Assembly: GCA_038373865.1 (NCBI GenBank)
Contig: JAXGGA010001166.1
Coordinates: 102,265 to 166,264 of the forward strand
Reading direction: 5' to 3'
Origin: Uloborus plumipes
Taxonomy: Eukaryota > Arthropoda > Arachnida > Araneae > Uloboridae
DNA length: 64,000 nucleotides
A program made the translations under genes and the position numbers. Shown piece after piece: positions 35,366 through 47,114 of the stretch. Numbering within the stretch: position 1 is the first letter of the stretch; each line of letters starts with the position of its first letter. The notes below the pieces were generated by a model, which was not told the origin of the DNA, did no database searches, and saw nothing but the letters and a program-made list of their open reading frames with translations.

Positions 35366-36081
35366 GGGTCATTACTAGAAAACGTCGCTATCTTGTCCTG
35401 CACGTTCATGTAGTATTTCATTAAAAAGTATGGATTTTGAAGGGTAATGAATAAAATTTTTTTGGTTAAAAAAAAACAAATCGGTGTGGGATTTCTTCGT
35501 CAGGAAACTATGTTCATTATCTTTCAAAATTACTACTTTTTAATGAAATATACGAGTGTCACGTACAGGACAAATGTCAGCGTTTTCAGGGGTGCCAACA
35601 AGGGGGGATAGTTGCGCCATAAAAATTTGGGGGGGGGGGGGGTAGGGGGGGTTTAAAACTAATTTATTTATTTAATTATTTATTTCAATTATTTACTGAT
35701 TTTTTTTAATAAAAAGTATTCATTAATTAATATTTTAAATTTAAATTAGTTCTTTTGTTTCTTTATTATTATTATTTATTTATTTATTTTGTGTGTGTGA
35801 GTGTGCTTGGAATGTCTGAAAGAGAAAAAAAAGCGATTCTATTCTACGCATAATTAGTACTTTTAGAAAATTAATAATAAATAAATAATGTTTAAGAGAA
35901 TAAATAAATAGTATTTAAAAAAATATTTTAAAAAATAATATTTAAAAAAATAAATAAAATAAAAAAGAGGAGTAAAAATAAAAAACACAAGAGGGTTGTG
36001 ACAAATTTTGTTGGGGAATTTGTGCCATTGAGCTTGGGGGGGGGGGGATGGGCACCCCTAAGCGTTTTCGTGGAATGGCCC
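35366..36081. mobile_element. GGGYCATT element with TTTA duplication, containing a hAT MITE
   Basis: The ends are GGGTCATTACTAG and the inverse of GGGCCATTCCACG. TTTA is present on both sides (35362-35365 and 36082-36085). Inside the ends, AAAACG and a GTCCTGYACGTKMAC motif are mirrored, so the inverted repeats are extensive. A hAT MITE (35587-36060) is inserted close to the right end. Without it the element is about 235 bp. The superfamily is not assigned. Confidence 0.7.
35587..36060. mobile_element. hAT MITE with perfect 8-bp duplication
   Basis: The ends are CAGGGGTGCC and GGCACCCCTA. The octamer AGCGTTTT is repeated directly at 35579-35586 and 36061-36068. A related copy is at 55163-55600, sharing TTGTGCCATTGAGCTTGGGG-type ends and an AT-rich, ATTTATTTA-type core. 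No ORF. Confidence 0.9.
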
Positions 36082-36085
36082 TTTA

Positions 36086-36606
36086 CCCATTTATGCCCAG
36101 TGTCCTAAAAACGGGACGATTGTTAGTTACTGCATACAAAAACCTGTAATGGGTATATCATTTTACTAAAGCTGTTTTTCACAAGTTAAATAGTCCTTCT
36201 TCTTGAGAAAACCAGTTCGAGCCACTATTTGGACATCAGAGTTTGCTTATTGACAGCTATTTTCAGACAAATCAGTCAAGTAACGATCCAGCATGGGTAG
36301 AGTCGCAGAAAGTAAAAGTTTTTTGCGCGCTTTTTTTTTTCCATAAAATTAATCTATTTTAAAATGATTTACTTAAAATTGATCACAGATGCCTTTTGTA
36401 AGGTTACTTTGCGAAAGAAAAGTCAAGTAAGGTCGTATTTTGCTCACATATCTGCAAAATATCTCATAAACAGGATGTTAAAAAACTTAATAAATCTGGC
36501 AACGGCGAACTATTTTAAGCCTAAAATAAATGTACACCATTCCAAGTAAGAGTTTTAAGCAGATAAAAATTGAAAAAAATTAAAAAAAAACTTGGGCATA
36601 AATGGG
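36086..36606 (+). mobile_element. TTAA-flanked MITE (piggyBac-type), family A copy 3
   Basis: The left end CCCATTTATGCCCAG is preceded by TTTA, which is also the right duplication of the neighbouring GGGYCATT element. The right end ATAAATGGG is followed by TTAA (36607-36610). The interior aligns with the other family A copies. Confidence 0.8.
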
Positions 36607-36802
36607 TTAATGTGTTTCCGCACTGCAAGCTGTATTGTAAAGAGTACTTTATGCTCAACGTTCATGAAAGAAACCAATTTTGTAACCATATTATTTACCG
36701 TTTTTGATCATTTAAAACTGAAAAGCTGTTTGCACCTTCACAAAACAGTCCAGTTAAAAGTGAAGTACGTTATGAAGTTCTTTAAAAGCCATGCATGACA
36801 GA

Positions 36803-38122
36803 TAAAAGTAAGGTCGTATTTTGCTCACATCTCTGCAAAATATCCCATAAACAGGACGTTAAAAAACTTAATAAATAAGGCAACGGCGATCTATGTATTT
36901 AAATTCTAAAATGTATTTAAAACATTTCAAGTGAGGGTCATTTTCACCATATGCTTACATTTCAGAATTTTTAAGTAATATTTCAAACATGCTATTTTCT
37001 TTTAGAATCACTAACAGATGTTTTGTCACACATTTTAGGTGTAGGAAAAGTAATTGGTTGTACACTTTGATGCATAATTAAGTATTCAAATGCTGTTGTA
37101 AAACTTTAAGTTGAAAGGAAAATTGTCATCCGTTATCATACAAAATCAATATGAAATCTCACTTTTAAACTATGTTGCGCTTATAGAACCAACTTCATTT
37201 GAAATTATTTGCGTCCCTGAAGCTTAAAACGATGTTTGTGATTATTAAAATATTGATCAAAAACTGTATAGTAACGGGCTTGACATTTGGTAACGGATTT
37301 GACCAGTAACGGACTTGACATTTAAACCAAAATGTCAAATTATGGCTAGGTTATCAAATTAAAAAAATAAACAACTACATGCATTTTTTTAGAGTTGTAT
37401 AATAAACAATATTTCGAGGTAAAAGTTGAGAAAAAATAAAAATTAATACTAAAATCTTTGGTAACAAACTTGACAAAGAATAAAAATACGCACCTGGAAG
37501 GAATCTTGTTCGAAAGGCCACAGCCATACTTCTCGACTCAGGAAAACAAAATGGTACGAAATAGTTACGTCACTAGTTTGTTAAGTTAACTGAATACGTG
37601 TTACCCTCTTTTGACAGCAATAAATATCTTTTTTAGCTAAAATAATCTTAAGGTAACGGACTTGACAAGAACTGCCGGACAAAATATATTCATATATTTC
37701 TTAATGAGAAAAAATTACCATTGTCAAAATTTATTATGAATATCATATACTAATAGTCAATATATAAAAATAATTTGTTGTATATACTTTTTTATACAAT
37801 TAAGTATATAAATAAAATAGTTGAGCTTGCAAAAATTGGAAATGGACAAGCGTTTTTGCCTTGATTCTCATTTTTAAAGACTTATATAAAAATAAATAAA
37901 TAAATTTCAGTTATTTTTTGAGTGATAGAATTTTTTCGGGAATATTGCTTGCAGAAAATTGTTGTTCGCATTGAATTTAAAATATAAGTTATGCTTCAAA
38001 ATCGTCATTTTAACCTCCGGACAGCAAATGTAAGCAAAGTTTGAAAATGACCCGTAAGAGTTCCAAGCAGATAAAAAAAAAAAAAAAAAAAAAATGTTAA
38101 AAAAAACTTGGGCATAAATGGG
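36803..38122 (+). mobile_element. TTAA-flanked MITE family A copy 5, truncated and interrupted
   Basis: The right half of the family A consensus begins near 36803 and is split at AAGTRAG by the element at 36935-38053. It resumes at AGAGTTCCAAGCAGATAAA and ends CTTGGGCATAAATGGG before TTAA (38123-38126). The left half is missing. Confidence 0.75.
36935..38053. mobile_element. GGGTCATTTTCA element inserted in a TTAA MITE
   Basis: The ends are GGGTCATTTTCA, followed a few bases later by TGCTTACATTT, and the inverse of the same. The flanks GTGA (36931-36934) and GTAA (38054-38057) suggest a 4-bp duplication with one change. The motif GTAACGGACTTGACA, with variants, is repeated several times between 37272 and 37670. 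No credible ORF. Confidence 0.65.
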
Positions 38123-39032
38123 TTAACTATTTTTGCCTTATATTCCCCTTCTATTTCACAAAACGCTAAAATCTTTTAATCCAATTGATCAACATTTTAT
38201 GTTTTGTAAAAATCAATTTTCGAATTCCTGAAGCAACAGTATTTTCATTGGAAAAATGTTCTGAAAGTTTGCTGAGCGTAGCAAAATAAATAAATATTTA
38301 GTTGTCTTTTGAAATTCAGGTCAGAGAAAAATTGTACTTAGCTGTAATTTTGCTTAGGTTTTAAAAATAATGGAAATAAATAAATGTCTTGACTTTCGCT
38401 TGTTGTTTGCTTTAGCTGTTTCAATACTTACATTTGAGTTCTGTTTTCTATTTGTCTTTTACATTATTATTTTAAGGTTTATTTAAGAACTATTTCTAAG
38501 AAGTTTTTGGAGCTTTGAACCCTGACCTTTGGAAAATAATTTTATTTATAAGCTACGGTATAAAAACGGCAAGTAAACAAGGGTCGCATATTTTCACATG
38601 GTTCGAATTTGAACCTATCTTTTAAATTAAGTCCAAGCAAAATATTTCCACAATTGTTTTCTTCTTAAGATCTTGATTTTTAAAGTATTTCGAAATTCTA
38701 TGGAATGGGCAAATCCGGGCTTAATGATTCAGTTTTTGTTCGGTATTGTTTACAAGTTTTGCAATTCTTTTGCAATTTAAAGGCTTTTTTTTTTAAAAAG
38801 CACCTTCTTGCTTGTAGAAAATACCTGAATTTTCTACGAATTCGCTCCTGCCGCTGAACATAAATCTTTATTTTATATTGTTTAATGCTAAACCTACTTT
38901 TTAGACTTTTATTCTGACAAACTGAAATTCTTAGGATTTTCCTTTTTGTTCGACCTGGGCAAAACATTTTCTCGGAATGTGCATTGATCAGTTTTCCCGG
39001 GATTTCAGTGGAATTTGGTGAATGCTTTAAGT

Positions 39033-39125
39033 CAGCGTTTCCCAACATTTTTTAGCTTACGTACTCGTATCACTTGGTTTGTACATCATGCATAATCGCA
39101 CCACTTAAGAAAATGATTGTGTTTC
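39033..39125 (+). mobile_element. Probable hAT left end
   Basis: CAGCGTTTCCCAACATTTTT resembles a common hAT terminus. ACGTACTCGTATCACTTGG downstream resembles the adjoining region of such elements, and GCGTATCACCATCC and GCGTACCACC near 40366-40398 may be its decayed right part. The right terminus itself was not found. Microsatellite and MITE insertions separate the parts. Confidence 0.3.
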
Positions 39126-39253
39126 GTGATTTATTTTTATTATTATAATAATTATTATTATTACTATTGTTATTATTATTATTATTATTACTATTGTTAT
39201 TGTTATTGTTATTGTTATTGTTATTGTTATTGTTATTATTATTATTACTACTA

Positions 39254-39286
<33 letters not shown>

Positions 39287-39392
39287 GCATTAGCATTACT
39301 ATTGTTGTTATTATTATTGTTGTTACTATTGTTATTATTATTATTGTTATTACTATTGTTATTATTATTATTGTCATTAGCATTACTATTTA
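39126..39392 (+). repeat. ATT/GTT trinucleotide microsatellite
   Basis: About 265 bp of imperfect ATT, GTT, ACT and AGC triplets. The poly-leucine and Ile/Thr-rich ORFs on the two strands are artefacts of the triplet phase. Confidence 0.95.
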
Positions 39393-39902
39393 TAGGGTGA
39401 CTATGTTTTCACATCACATAATATAAGAGAAATTCCATTTAAACTGTAAACGTAAAACCGGATATAAAGTCATTGTAACATGTATGCATATGGATCTATG
39501 TACGTGTTAGTTCAAAATTTGTTGAAAGTTTTATAGTTATCTATTATTTTTCCGTGTTTCGCTACTATCATCGACTGCACGTATTGACAACTAAGCTCCA
39601 ACGGGACTTAGAAGTACCGCTTATATTAATTTAGTATTTTGAATCCTAAATGGCTGGAATCATTCTGGTACTAAGGTGACATGAGCCCTAAGGCGTTCTA
39701 AAGCCTTAGACACTACTGATTGTCAATTTTTTTTCGTTATATATGTTGTTTGATGTATTTTAAACCCAAAAAATCCCCATAAATATATAAAAATTCTGTG
39801 CTAAATTAATTTGATACATAAAGAGTTAACTATATGACATTATTAATAAAAATAATATTTATGAATTATATTGGGGGAAAAAAAAGCTTTTTAAGATACG
39901 CA

Positions 39903-40320
39903 TCCCTAGCAGCATCATCTCATCGGCCGATGATCGGCCATTCATCGAAACCGGATGAAATTCTCATCGGCCGATAATCCAATATGTCTCAACGAACTAA
40001 CAGAATCCGAGCAGCAAAATCCGATGAGTTTTGCTCGAAATACGGTGAGATTTGGAGCAATTTACGAGCAGAACAGTCCCGTGCCGATGAATTTCATCGG
40101 GAAACTTGATCGGAAGGATATCGTTTTCCGATGGAATATAGCTCGGCTTATTTTCATCGGGAAAGTTGATCGGAAAGATATCGCTTTCAGATGAAAAGTA
40201 GCTCATTGAAAACCGTGCTCGGATACTGATCGGAACGATGTCATCGTACGTTACGGGATCAGTTTACGAGGAGTTCGATGATCGCCCGAGCCAAATCCGA
40301 TGAGTTGATGCTACTTGGGA
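39903..40320. mobile_element. MITE with CCCWAGYAGCATCA ends
   Basis: The ends are TCCCTAGCAGCATCATCTC and the inverse of TCCCAAGTAGCATCAACTC, each continuing into ATCGG. Inside, GATCGGAARGATATCG occurs twice about 60 bp apart and GGAACGATGTCATCG is similar. No clear target duplication was seen. Small ORFs on both strands follow the internal repeat. Confidence 0.65.
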
Positions 40321-40522
40321 TTGATCTATTTATTTTTCATGTCCGCCCTTATTGATTATTGTTCGCGTATCACCATCCAGCAAGTTGCGTACCACCAATG
40401 ATACACAATTTTATGTATTTCTTCTCTTTACCTTTATTAATTTCAAAGTGCACATTTTTTCGTTTTGTGTTGTTCTTTGATATGTTGTACTGTTATTGGA
40501 ACAATTTGTCTCCAGCTGTTAA

Positions 40523-41049
40523 CTCATTTATGCCCAGTAGTCTAAAAACGGGACGCTTGTTACTTACTGCATACAAAAACCTGTAATGGGTATATCATTT
40601 TACAAAAGCTGTTTTTCACAAGTTAAATAGTTCTTCTTTTTGAGAAAACCAGATAGAGCCACTCTTTGGACATTCGAGTTTATTTATTGACAGCTATTTT
40701 CAGACAAATCAGTCCAGCAACGATCCAGCATGGATAGCCACAGAAAGTAAGTTATTCTTTTGTGAACTTATTTTTCATAAAATTAAACTATTTTAAAATG
40801 ATTTGCTTAAAATTGATCACAGATGCCTTCTGTAATGTTACTTTGCAAAAGTAAAGCCAAGTAAGGTCGTATTTTGCTCACATATCTGCAAAATATCCCA
40901 TAAACAGGACGTTAAATAACTTAATAAATATGGCAACGGCGAACTATTGTAAGACTAAAATGTATGTGAACCATTCCAAGTAAGAGTAAGCAGATAAAAA
41001 TTGAAAAAAAAAAAAAAAAAATGTTAAAAAAAACTTGGGCATAAATGGG
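40523..41049 (+). mobile_element. TTAA-flanked MITE (piggyBac-type), family A copy 4
   Basis: TTAA at 40519-40522 and 41050-41053 flanks CTCATTTATGCCCAG and CTTGGGCATAAATGGG. It aligns along its full length with copies 1 and 3. Confidence 0.88.
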
Positions 41050-41882
41050 TTAAGTTACGATAACTACTTTTCATTCATTTGTCTTCTAAACTACGTGAAA
41101 GGTTTTGTCTTTTCTCCCCATTGAATGATCTAACCACTAAACTCTGCATTAAAGATGTATTTTGCATAAGTGGCATGGCATTTACTCATGCAAAATCAGT
41201 CAAATATAATTGCATAATTTCAATAATTCGGGTTTTAGTTTGTAATAACAAACTGAAACCAAAATTAAACTTAATACGTCAGCACCGAAAGTTGTCTTTC
41301 ACTTCTTTTAGTATCAGTTATAAAAAAAGGTGAAATGAAACTTGTATTATTAAAAGTGTATTGTTTTTTTTTTTCATCCTAAATTTATGCAAAAAATTTC
41401 GCTTTTTCTCCCCATTCCCCCCTTTTTTTAAATGTACAACATTTGCTTAGAAGTTTCTCGAGTTGATTAGACTGTTTTTAACTGGCTTTTAAATTATGAG
41501 AATTTTGGGTTTACATTGATTTTTTGTTTGTTTGATGCCATTTTTTTCCTCTCATTTAATCTTTTCATCCGCCTCCGTTATCGAAGACGTGGTTTTTTTC
41601 GTCCTTTGGTTTTTCTTTGCATTTTTTATACCTTTTAATCCCCCCTCCCCTTTCTTCTGATACGCAATGTTAAGAAGTGTAAGTCAAATTTTCGCGTTGT
41701 GAAATATTAATAGGTAACATAGTTACCGTAAGAAAACAAAAAATGGAGAACATTGACTTTTACCGGTGATACAAACTGATGACGAAAATATTCCTTTCTA
41801 TACCGCTTTCTTTGCTGTATGAATGTCGACGACTGTATTCGCCAACTAATGGTCAACTGCCAAATTTCGAACTTTTGCAGTA

Positions 41883-42805
41883 GGGTAGACCGGGGCATGT
41901 TTACGCACGGGGCACGTTTACGCAGTGCCCTTTTTCGAAACGTGTTATAATTGGTGTGTCACTAGTCATAATAGATTGATGCGGCTCTCTAACAAGTACT
42001 CTCACAAGTTTTTAGCTTCCTTTGAGCTTTGATATAGCATTTGAGAAGGATAATCTGTTTTCTGCCAATTTGAGTAAATTTTGTGTCGAACTGATTGAAG
42101 CTTATTGTGAACTAAGAATGCTTAGATAAAAATAAACAAATATATGAATAGTAGCAGAACTTTATCCTTACCTGAAAGCAGCATTCATATGAACAAAAAT
42201 ATTATCAAATTCGTTAAACGTTAAAAATATATCCAAACAAGGCGACGGGCACGTCTTTGCATTAACTGCGTAGACGTGCTCTTGAAGCTTTTTTACACCA
42301 TACTGTCTCAAGTCTTTCTGTTTTTTTTTTTTTTTTTGACAATTTTGTTTTGTAAATTATCATTTAAATTTTAATTGAGTAAGAGACTCGTTTCTAGTAG
42401 CTCGAAACCTTAGTTATGTCTTTATGCCTACTCGGTTTTCATTTAATAGAATATTCTGCCCATTATAAATGTTCTTTATTTTTTAGTTGGTAAGAAGACA
42501 TTGTGTTCAAAAAACTATCATAATTAAGTTCGATATCAAAATAATGAAAATTGCCGTTTGTAAGTGACTCTGGGTCAGTAAGTGCGTGAACGTACCCCGG
42601 GTACGGGGCAGGTTTACGCAACAGACATAGACTTTTTTTTTTTTTTTGACGCTTAACTACTTAAATAGGGCAAAAACTGAACACACAAACTTCAACTTTA
42701 TTAACTGCTTTGTAAGACCATAACGTCTAAAATTTCCTGCATTGAAGCATAAAAATGAGAAAATTCATTAAAAAAAAATCCGCGTAAACTTGCCCCTGTC
42801 TACTC
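41883..42805. mobile_element. TA-flanked element with GGGTAGACCGGGGCA ends
   Basis: TA precedes GGGTAGACCGGGGCATG. The right end is the inverse of GAGTAGACAGGGGCAAG, followed by TA (42806-42807). GGGGCANGTTTACGC is repeated at the left end, near 41910, near 42604 and, inverted, at the right end. TA flanks suggest Tc1/mariner mobilisation. The 923 bp hold no transposase. Confidence 0.7.
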
Positions 42806-42839
42806 TAACTAGTATTTGAAACTAATACCCAATAATTAA

Positions 42840-44130
42840 AGAGCCTTACAGCAACTTTCAATCTGACAAGGGGCCTTAGCTCACGGTAGCCCTAAGAAAC
42901 GAATAAATTCAAGTTTCAATTTTTTTTTTAAAATCATTATTATGATTTTTGAAATTGAACAATGACGATTGCTATTTGTTTTCACTTGATCGTCGGGTGG
43001 CGCCGTATTAGAAAAAAAAAATAAATCGTTAGAGAAATCCTGAAAAATGAATTAATAGATAAATTAATTCATTAAATGCTGCAAAACTGGCAATCTTGCA
43101 GAACTTAATCCTAATTGCGGCACCTCAAGGCGTGCCAATATTTTTCAGACAATGTTTATATCTTATTTATAAGAAAAGGCAACTTTTCCGTGCTATGGCA
43201 AACATAAATTCAAAACTTTGACACGAGTTGAATTCAAGGTGACAAGAATTAATTTTTATTTTCGATATTTATTAATGTTGAAAACAAGCACGATCATCAT
43301 GTCCGAACGCTTCAGTTGGCTCATTAAGTCTTTTAAAATTTACTGGAATACTCGTGCTGCCATCTACTGATGATTAATGAAAGCGTTTCTTATTTTGAGA
43401 AGAAGAACAACGGTAATGCTGCCATCTATAGAGTTTGTTAGTAACAAAAATTATACATATATTACTTTATTCCATTTTTCGGTTATACATTTTCAATTGA
43501 AAATATTTCTTTTGAACACAAATAGTTTATTGAAATTAACATTTTTTAATGAAATATTTAGAACGTTTTTTGTCTGAAACTTTCCTATAAATACATACTT
43601 AATTGTTAATGCAAAAATAAGCTCACCGTCATTATAATTAAATTAAACAAAAATAATAAAATTGTAGTAGCTGGAAGTTCAGCTAAGTAGTGAAAAAAAT
43701 ATTCCAACTACTAGTTACAACTAACGAAAAAGAATGCGTGCTGTTTTTTATCTGTACCATGTTAAAAGGAGAATATCAGGTTAATGGAAAAGGAGAGAAA
43801 AGAATTGGCTCGAATTGAGACAAAGTTAGAACAATGGTAGCTTTTGGAACCCACCTGCCCTCTATAGAAGTTGACTTTTATGTCACCTTCCTTCACCTTT
43901 TCTCCTTAAAAAACTTAAGTTAGAGGTAGTGAACATCGACATTATTTAAAATACAAATGCCTAATTTTAAGTTGAATTTCTTTTTTAAAATTGAAATCTG
44001 ATTGAATTAAAAACTCAGACACTCACAGAAGAAAAAAAAATTAAAAACAGGGGGGGGGGGGATTTGAAAACTCATAAGCTTGGCAGTTAAACGATGAAAA
44101 ACTTTTTACTAACCGAGGTGCGAGGCTGAA
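42840..44130. other. AT-rich stretch without recognised features
   Basis: No exon, transposon end or array was recognised. ORFs here are under 70 codons and uninformative. Confidence 0.3.
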
Positions 44131-44156
44131 GCTTCTGAACCTGCAATGGTTTGGGG

Positions 44157-44671
44157 TCAAAATGTCGCGGCCGAAATGTCGCGGGCCAAAATGTCGCGGC
44201 AAAAATGTCGCCGAGCCAAAATGTCGCGGGCCAAAATGTCGCGGGCCAAAATGTCGCCGGTCCAAAATGTCGCCGAGCCAAAATGTCGCGGGCTAAAATG
44301 TCGCTGACCAAAATGTCGCCGGTCCAAAATATCGTCTGTCCAAAATGTCGCGGGCCAAAATGTCGCCGAGCCAGAATGTCGCCGGTCAAAAATGTCGCCG
44401 GGCCAAAATGTCGCCGATCAAAAATGTCGCCGGGCCAGAATGTCGCTGGTCCAAAATGTCGCCAGTCCAAAATGTCGCCGGGCCAAAATGTCGCCGGTCA
44501 AAAAGGTCGCCGGTCCAAAATAACGCCGGTCCGAAAGGCCGCCGGTCCAAAATGTTTCCAGTCCAAAATGTCGCCGGGCCAAAATGTCGCCGGTCAAAAA
44601 GGTCGCCGGTCCAAAATAACGCCGGTCCGAAAGGCCGCCGGTCCAAAATGTTTCCAGTTCAAAATATAGCC
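44157..44671 (+). repeat. 16-bp minisatellite array, left arm
   Basis: About 32 units of the type AAAATGTCGCCGGTCC. The outer edge reads AAAATGTCGCGGCCG and the inner edge CCAGTTCAAAATATAG. Long ORFs on both strands (up to 172 codons) come from a 16-bp unit repeating every 48 bp in frame and are not genes. An array in reverse orientation lies at 48190-48574. Confidence 0.95.
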
Positions 44672-45221
44672 GTTCCTAAATGACACTAAGTGCATAGTAC
44701 AGATTTAATGTTTCCAGCAATTCACAAATTCAGTGCAGCTTAATTATGTAGCTCAATTTTACTAATAAGCTTATCACGATATGATAAATACACCTGTTTA
44801 GTAACTTTTTTTAAACGTAACAGTTTAGAAAATTAGCTTAATTTATTAACAAAAATGTAACTAAATTGATTTCTTCTAACGCTTAAATTATTTAAGTACC
44901 AAAATAATGCCATAGTTTATACAGGGATGTACTTAGGGCCCAGGGACGCTAAATTTCTTCCTTTTTAATACGCTTTTATTAGTTTCACATGTGGGTTTGT
45001 TTGTTTTTTGTTTGTTTGTTTGTAGGTATGTAACTCTGACAAGGGGACCTTACAGGTTGTCACTCACCGATTTTGATGAGTTTTATATATTATGTAGAGG
45101 GACCCACCCTAAGTATTTTAGCAAAAGGATATGCCCCAATGCGCCTTAGTTTCCGAGATATAACGATCCAAAGTTCAGCTCGAAGTTATTATAGAGGTAC
45201 GGTTAAGCAGTGGTCACAACA

Positions 45222-45288
45222 GCGGCCGTAGCCTAGTGAGCAAGGTCCCCCACTCTGACCGCTGGAGGTCTGGGGATCGAGTCCCGTA
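45222..45288 (+). ncRNA. tRNA-like Pol III promoter segment, left arm
   Basis: TAGCCTAGTGAGCAAGG fits an A-box. GGATCGAGTCC, about 40 bases downstream, fits a B-box (GGTTCGANTCC) with one mismatch. The T-arm GGGGATCGAGTCCC folds, but a 3' acceptor strand is missing, so it is a tRNA-derived promoter and not a tRNA gene. The inverse copy is at about 45426-45493. Confidence 0.55.
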
Positions 45289-45425
45289 ACGTATTTTTTT
45301 TTTTCTTTAACATCGAAAAAAATTCGATAGTTAATGGAAAATCGTTTAATTATTCATTTTTATTTTATTTATTTATTCATTTAGAAAATAATTTTTTTTT
45401 TTTCAATTTTTAATATTGTTAATTC

Positions 45426-45493
45426 ACGGGACTCGATCCCCAGACCTCCAGCGGTCAGAGTGGGGGACCTTGCTCACTGGGCTACGGCCGCTG
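45426..45493 (-). ncRNA. tRNA-like Pol III promoter segment, right arm
   Basis: It is the inverted copy of 45222-45288, with the same B-box core and an A-box that differs by one base (CAGTGAG in place of TAGTGAG). The two promoters would transcribe toward each other across the spacer. Confidence 0.55.
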
Positions 45494-45803
45494 TTGTGCC
45501 CACTGCTCAACCGTACCTCTGTAACAACTTCGAGCTGAACTTTGGATCGTTATATCTCAAAAACTAAGGCGCATTGAGGAATATAATTTTGCTAAAATAC
45601 TTAGGGTGGGTCCCTCTACATAATATATAAAACTCATCAAAATCGGTGATTGATAACCTATAAGGTCCCCTTGTGAGTCAAAGATAAAATTCACGTTCTT
45701 TACAAACGTAAAAGTAATATGTTAAAAACCATTATTATAACTAAAGGCTGAACTATATTGCATGTTGATGTATAATAAGTGCATTTGCCATTAGTTCTGA
45801 GTA

Positions 45804-46097
45804 AGGCCCCTATATATACGAGCCGGCGCATCAAGATTAAGTTTCACCACTTTGGATCCAGCGCGTGCTTGTGTGTTTGAGAGGTTGTCTTTTCTGGCCA
45901 GTAATCGCCTTTTGGTAATTTTTCACTGTGAGCAATTATTAGCGGCACGTGGATTTGGCAAAGCTTAGCAATGTGCCAAAACTTTTTTCTGGTAACCCTA
46001 CTCCGCAACAATGAAAATATGAAAGTAAAAGTTAAGGAATTGGATCCAAAGTGGTGAAACTTAATCTTGATGCGTCGGCCTGTCTATATAGCGGCTC
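45804..46097. mobile_element. MITE with 12-bp flanking direct repeats
   Basis: The arms of nearly 60 bp include GCATCAAGATTAAGTTTCAC and CACTTTGGATCCA, inverted at the two ends. TAGTTCTGAGTA stands on both sides (45792-45803 and 46098-46109). The 294-bp element has no ORF. A duplication this long is unusual among common MITEs. The superfamily is not assigned. Confidence 0.75.
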
Positions 46098-46109
46098 TAG
46101 TTCTGAGTA

Positions 46110-47110
46110 GGGCATCGATCGTCCACAAAATGCATATTATAAGTGCAAGTAAACTTAGCGGATATTCAACAGTTTTCAAAATCTTCTTTTGAATTTGATT
46201 TACTCTAAAAGCGTATTTTTTAGTTTTTTAAAAAGTATATTTAGGATTATTTCTTTTTTTACACGAAGAAATTAAACAAATAAATTTGCTGTAAAGGCTT
46301 TTTTTTTTCCTTTTGCAAAAACGGAATACCGTTTAATCACCGCGTAGCCGGCAATTTTCTTCTAGAACATTTTCTTTAAGAGTTATTTGGGGACGTTTGA
46401 AATCAAATTAGTTCATGTAATTATTGCTTTCTTTGTAACAACTAAGTGGTGGAAGGAGAGGTGAAATTTCAAGAGAAAAAATGGTATTATATTCAACTCC
46501 ACATTTAAATACTGATTGTAACGAAGGTACAGTTATGTCTGAGCTGATTAACGCCAGAAATGAATAAGCATCTCTACCTTTAAGATTCTTCTACAAACAA
46601 AATTTTGTCTGAATACTTGCATTACTTCTTGATATACATCACTCACAAATAATGAAAAATAAAAAGTTCAATTGCTCTGCTTCCTCGATGATGTGGCGTG
46701 TCTTCTGAAGGCTTCTTATGGGCCAATTTTTATTTGATTTCGTATGAACCTTCTTCAGACATAGTAATCACGCTATGCTGAAAACGTTCCATTACATTCT
46801 TGCATGTAAAAACTTGGAAGAACTAGCGGAAAAAACTAATCAGCACTGAACCACATATTCGTTGGTATATGTATGTACCGAATTTCATTCCAATTTACGC
46901 AGTAAGTTTTGTGGTAGAGTCGCCCCAAAAAAATGGGTCACGCAGATACACACTTACACATTTTCCTTTAAAAAAATAAACGATAAAATTGAATTCAGCA
47001 CACATCAGAACGTGTAAATTCTTCCAAATTGACAATTTTTCACTGATCCAATACTTTCTTTTACACATTTTATGAAGAAGAAAATAAAAACACCTCTATC
47101 ATTTAAATTA
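46110..47110. other. AT-rich stretch without recognised features
   Basis: No ORF above 60 codons, no transposon ends and no tandem repeat were recognised between the MITE and the following foldback element. Confidence 0.3.
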
Positions 47111-47114
47111 TATA

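Larger units (their letters stand above)
45039..45675. mobile_element. Foldback element with a tRNA-like promoter in each arm
   Basis: Arms of about 250 bp (45039-45291 and 45425-45675) begin ACAAGGGGACCTTA and are close inverted copies. Each arm contains a tRNA-like segment of about 65 bp. The AT-rich spacer has poly-T, poly-A and ATTTATTT runs. It may be two inverted SINEs or a foldback transposon that captured one. No target duplication was identified. Confidence 0.7.

Noticed and set aside
39105..39400. Poly-Leu and Ile/Thr-rich ORFs
   Set aside because: Trinucleotide microsatellite read in phase.
44087..44683. Overlapping ORFs up to 172 codons on both strands
   Set aside because: They arise from a 16-bp tandem unit that is free of stops in several frames; the peptides are simple repeats.
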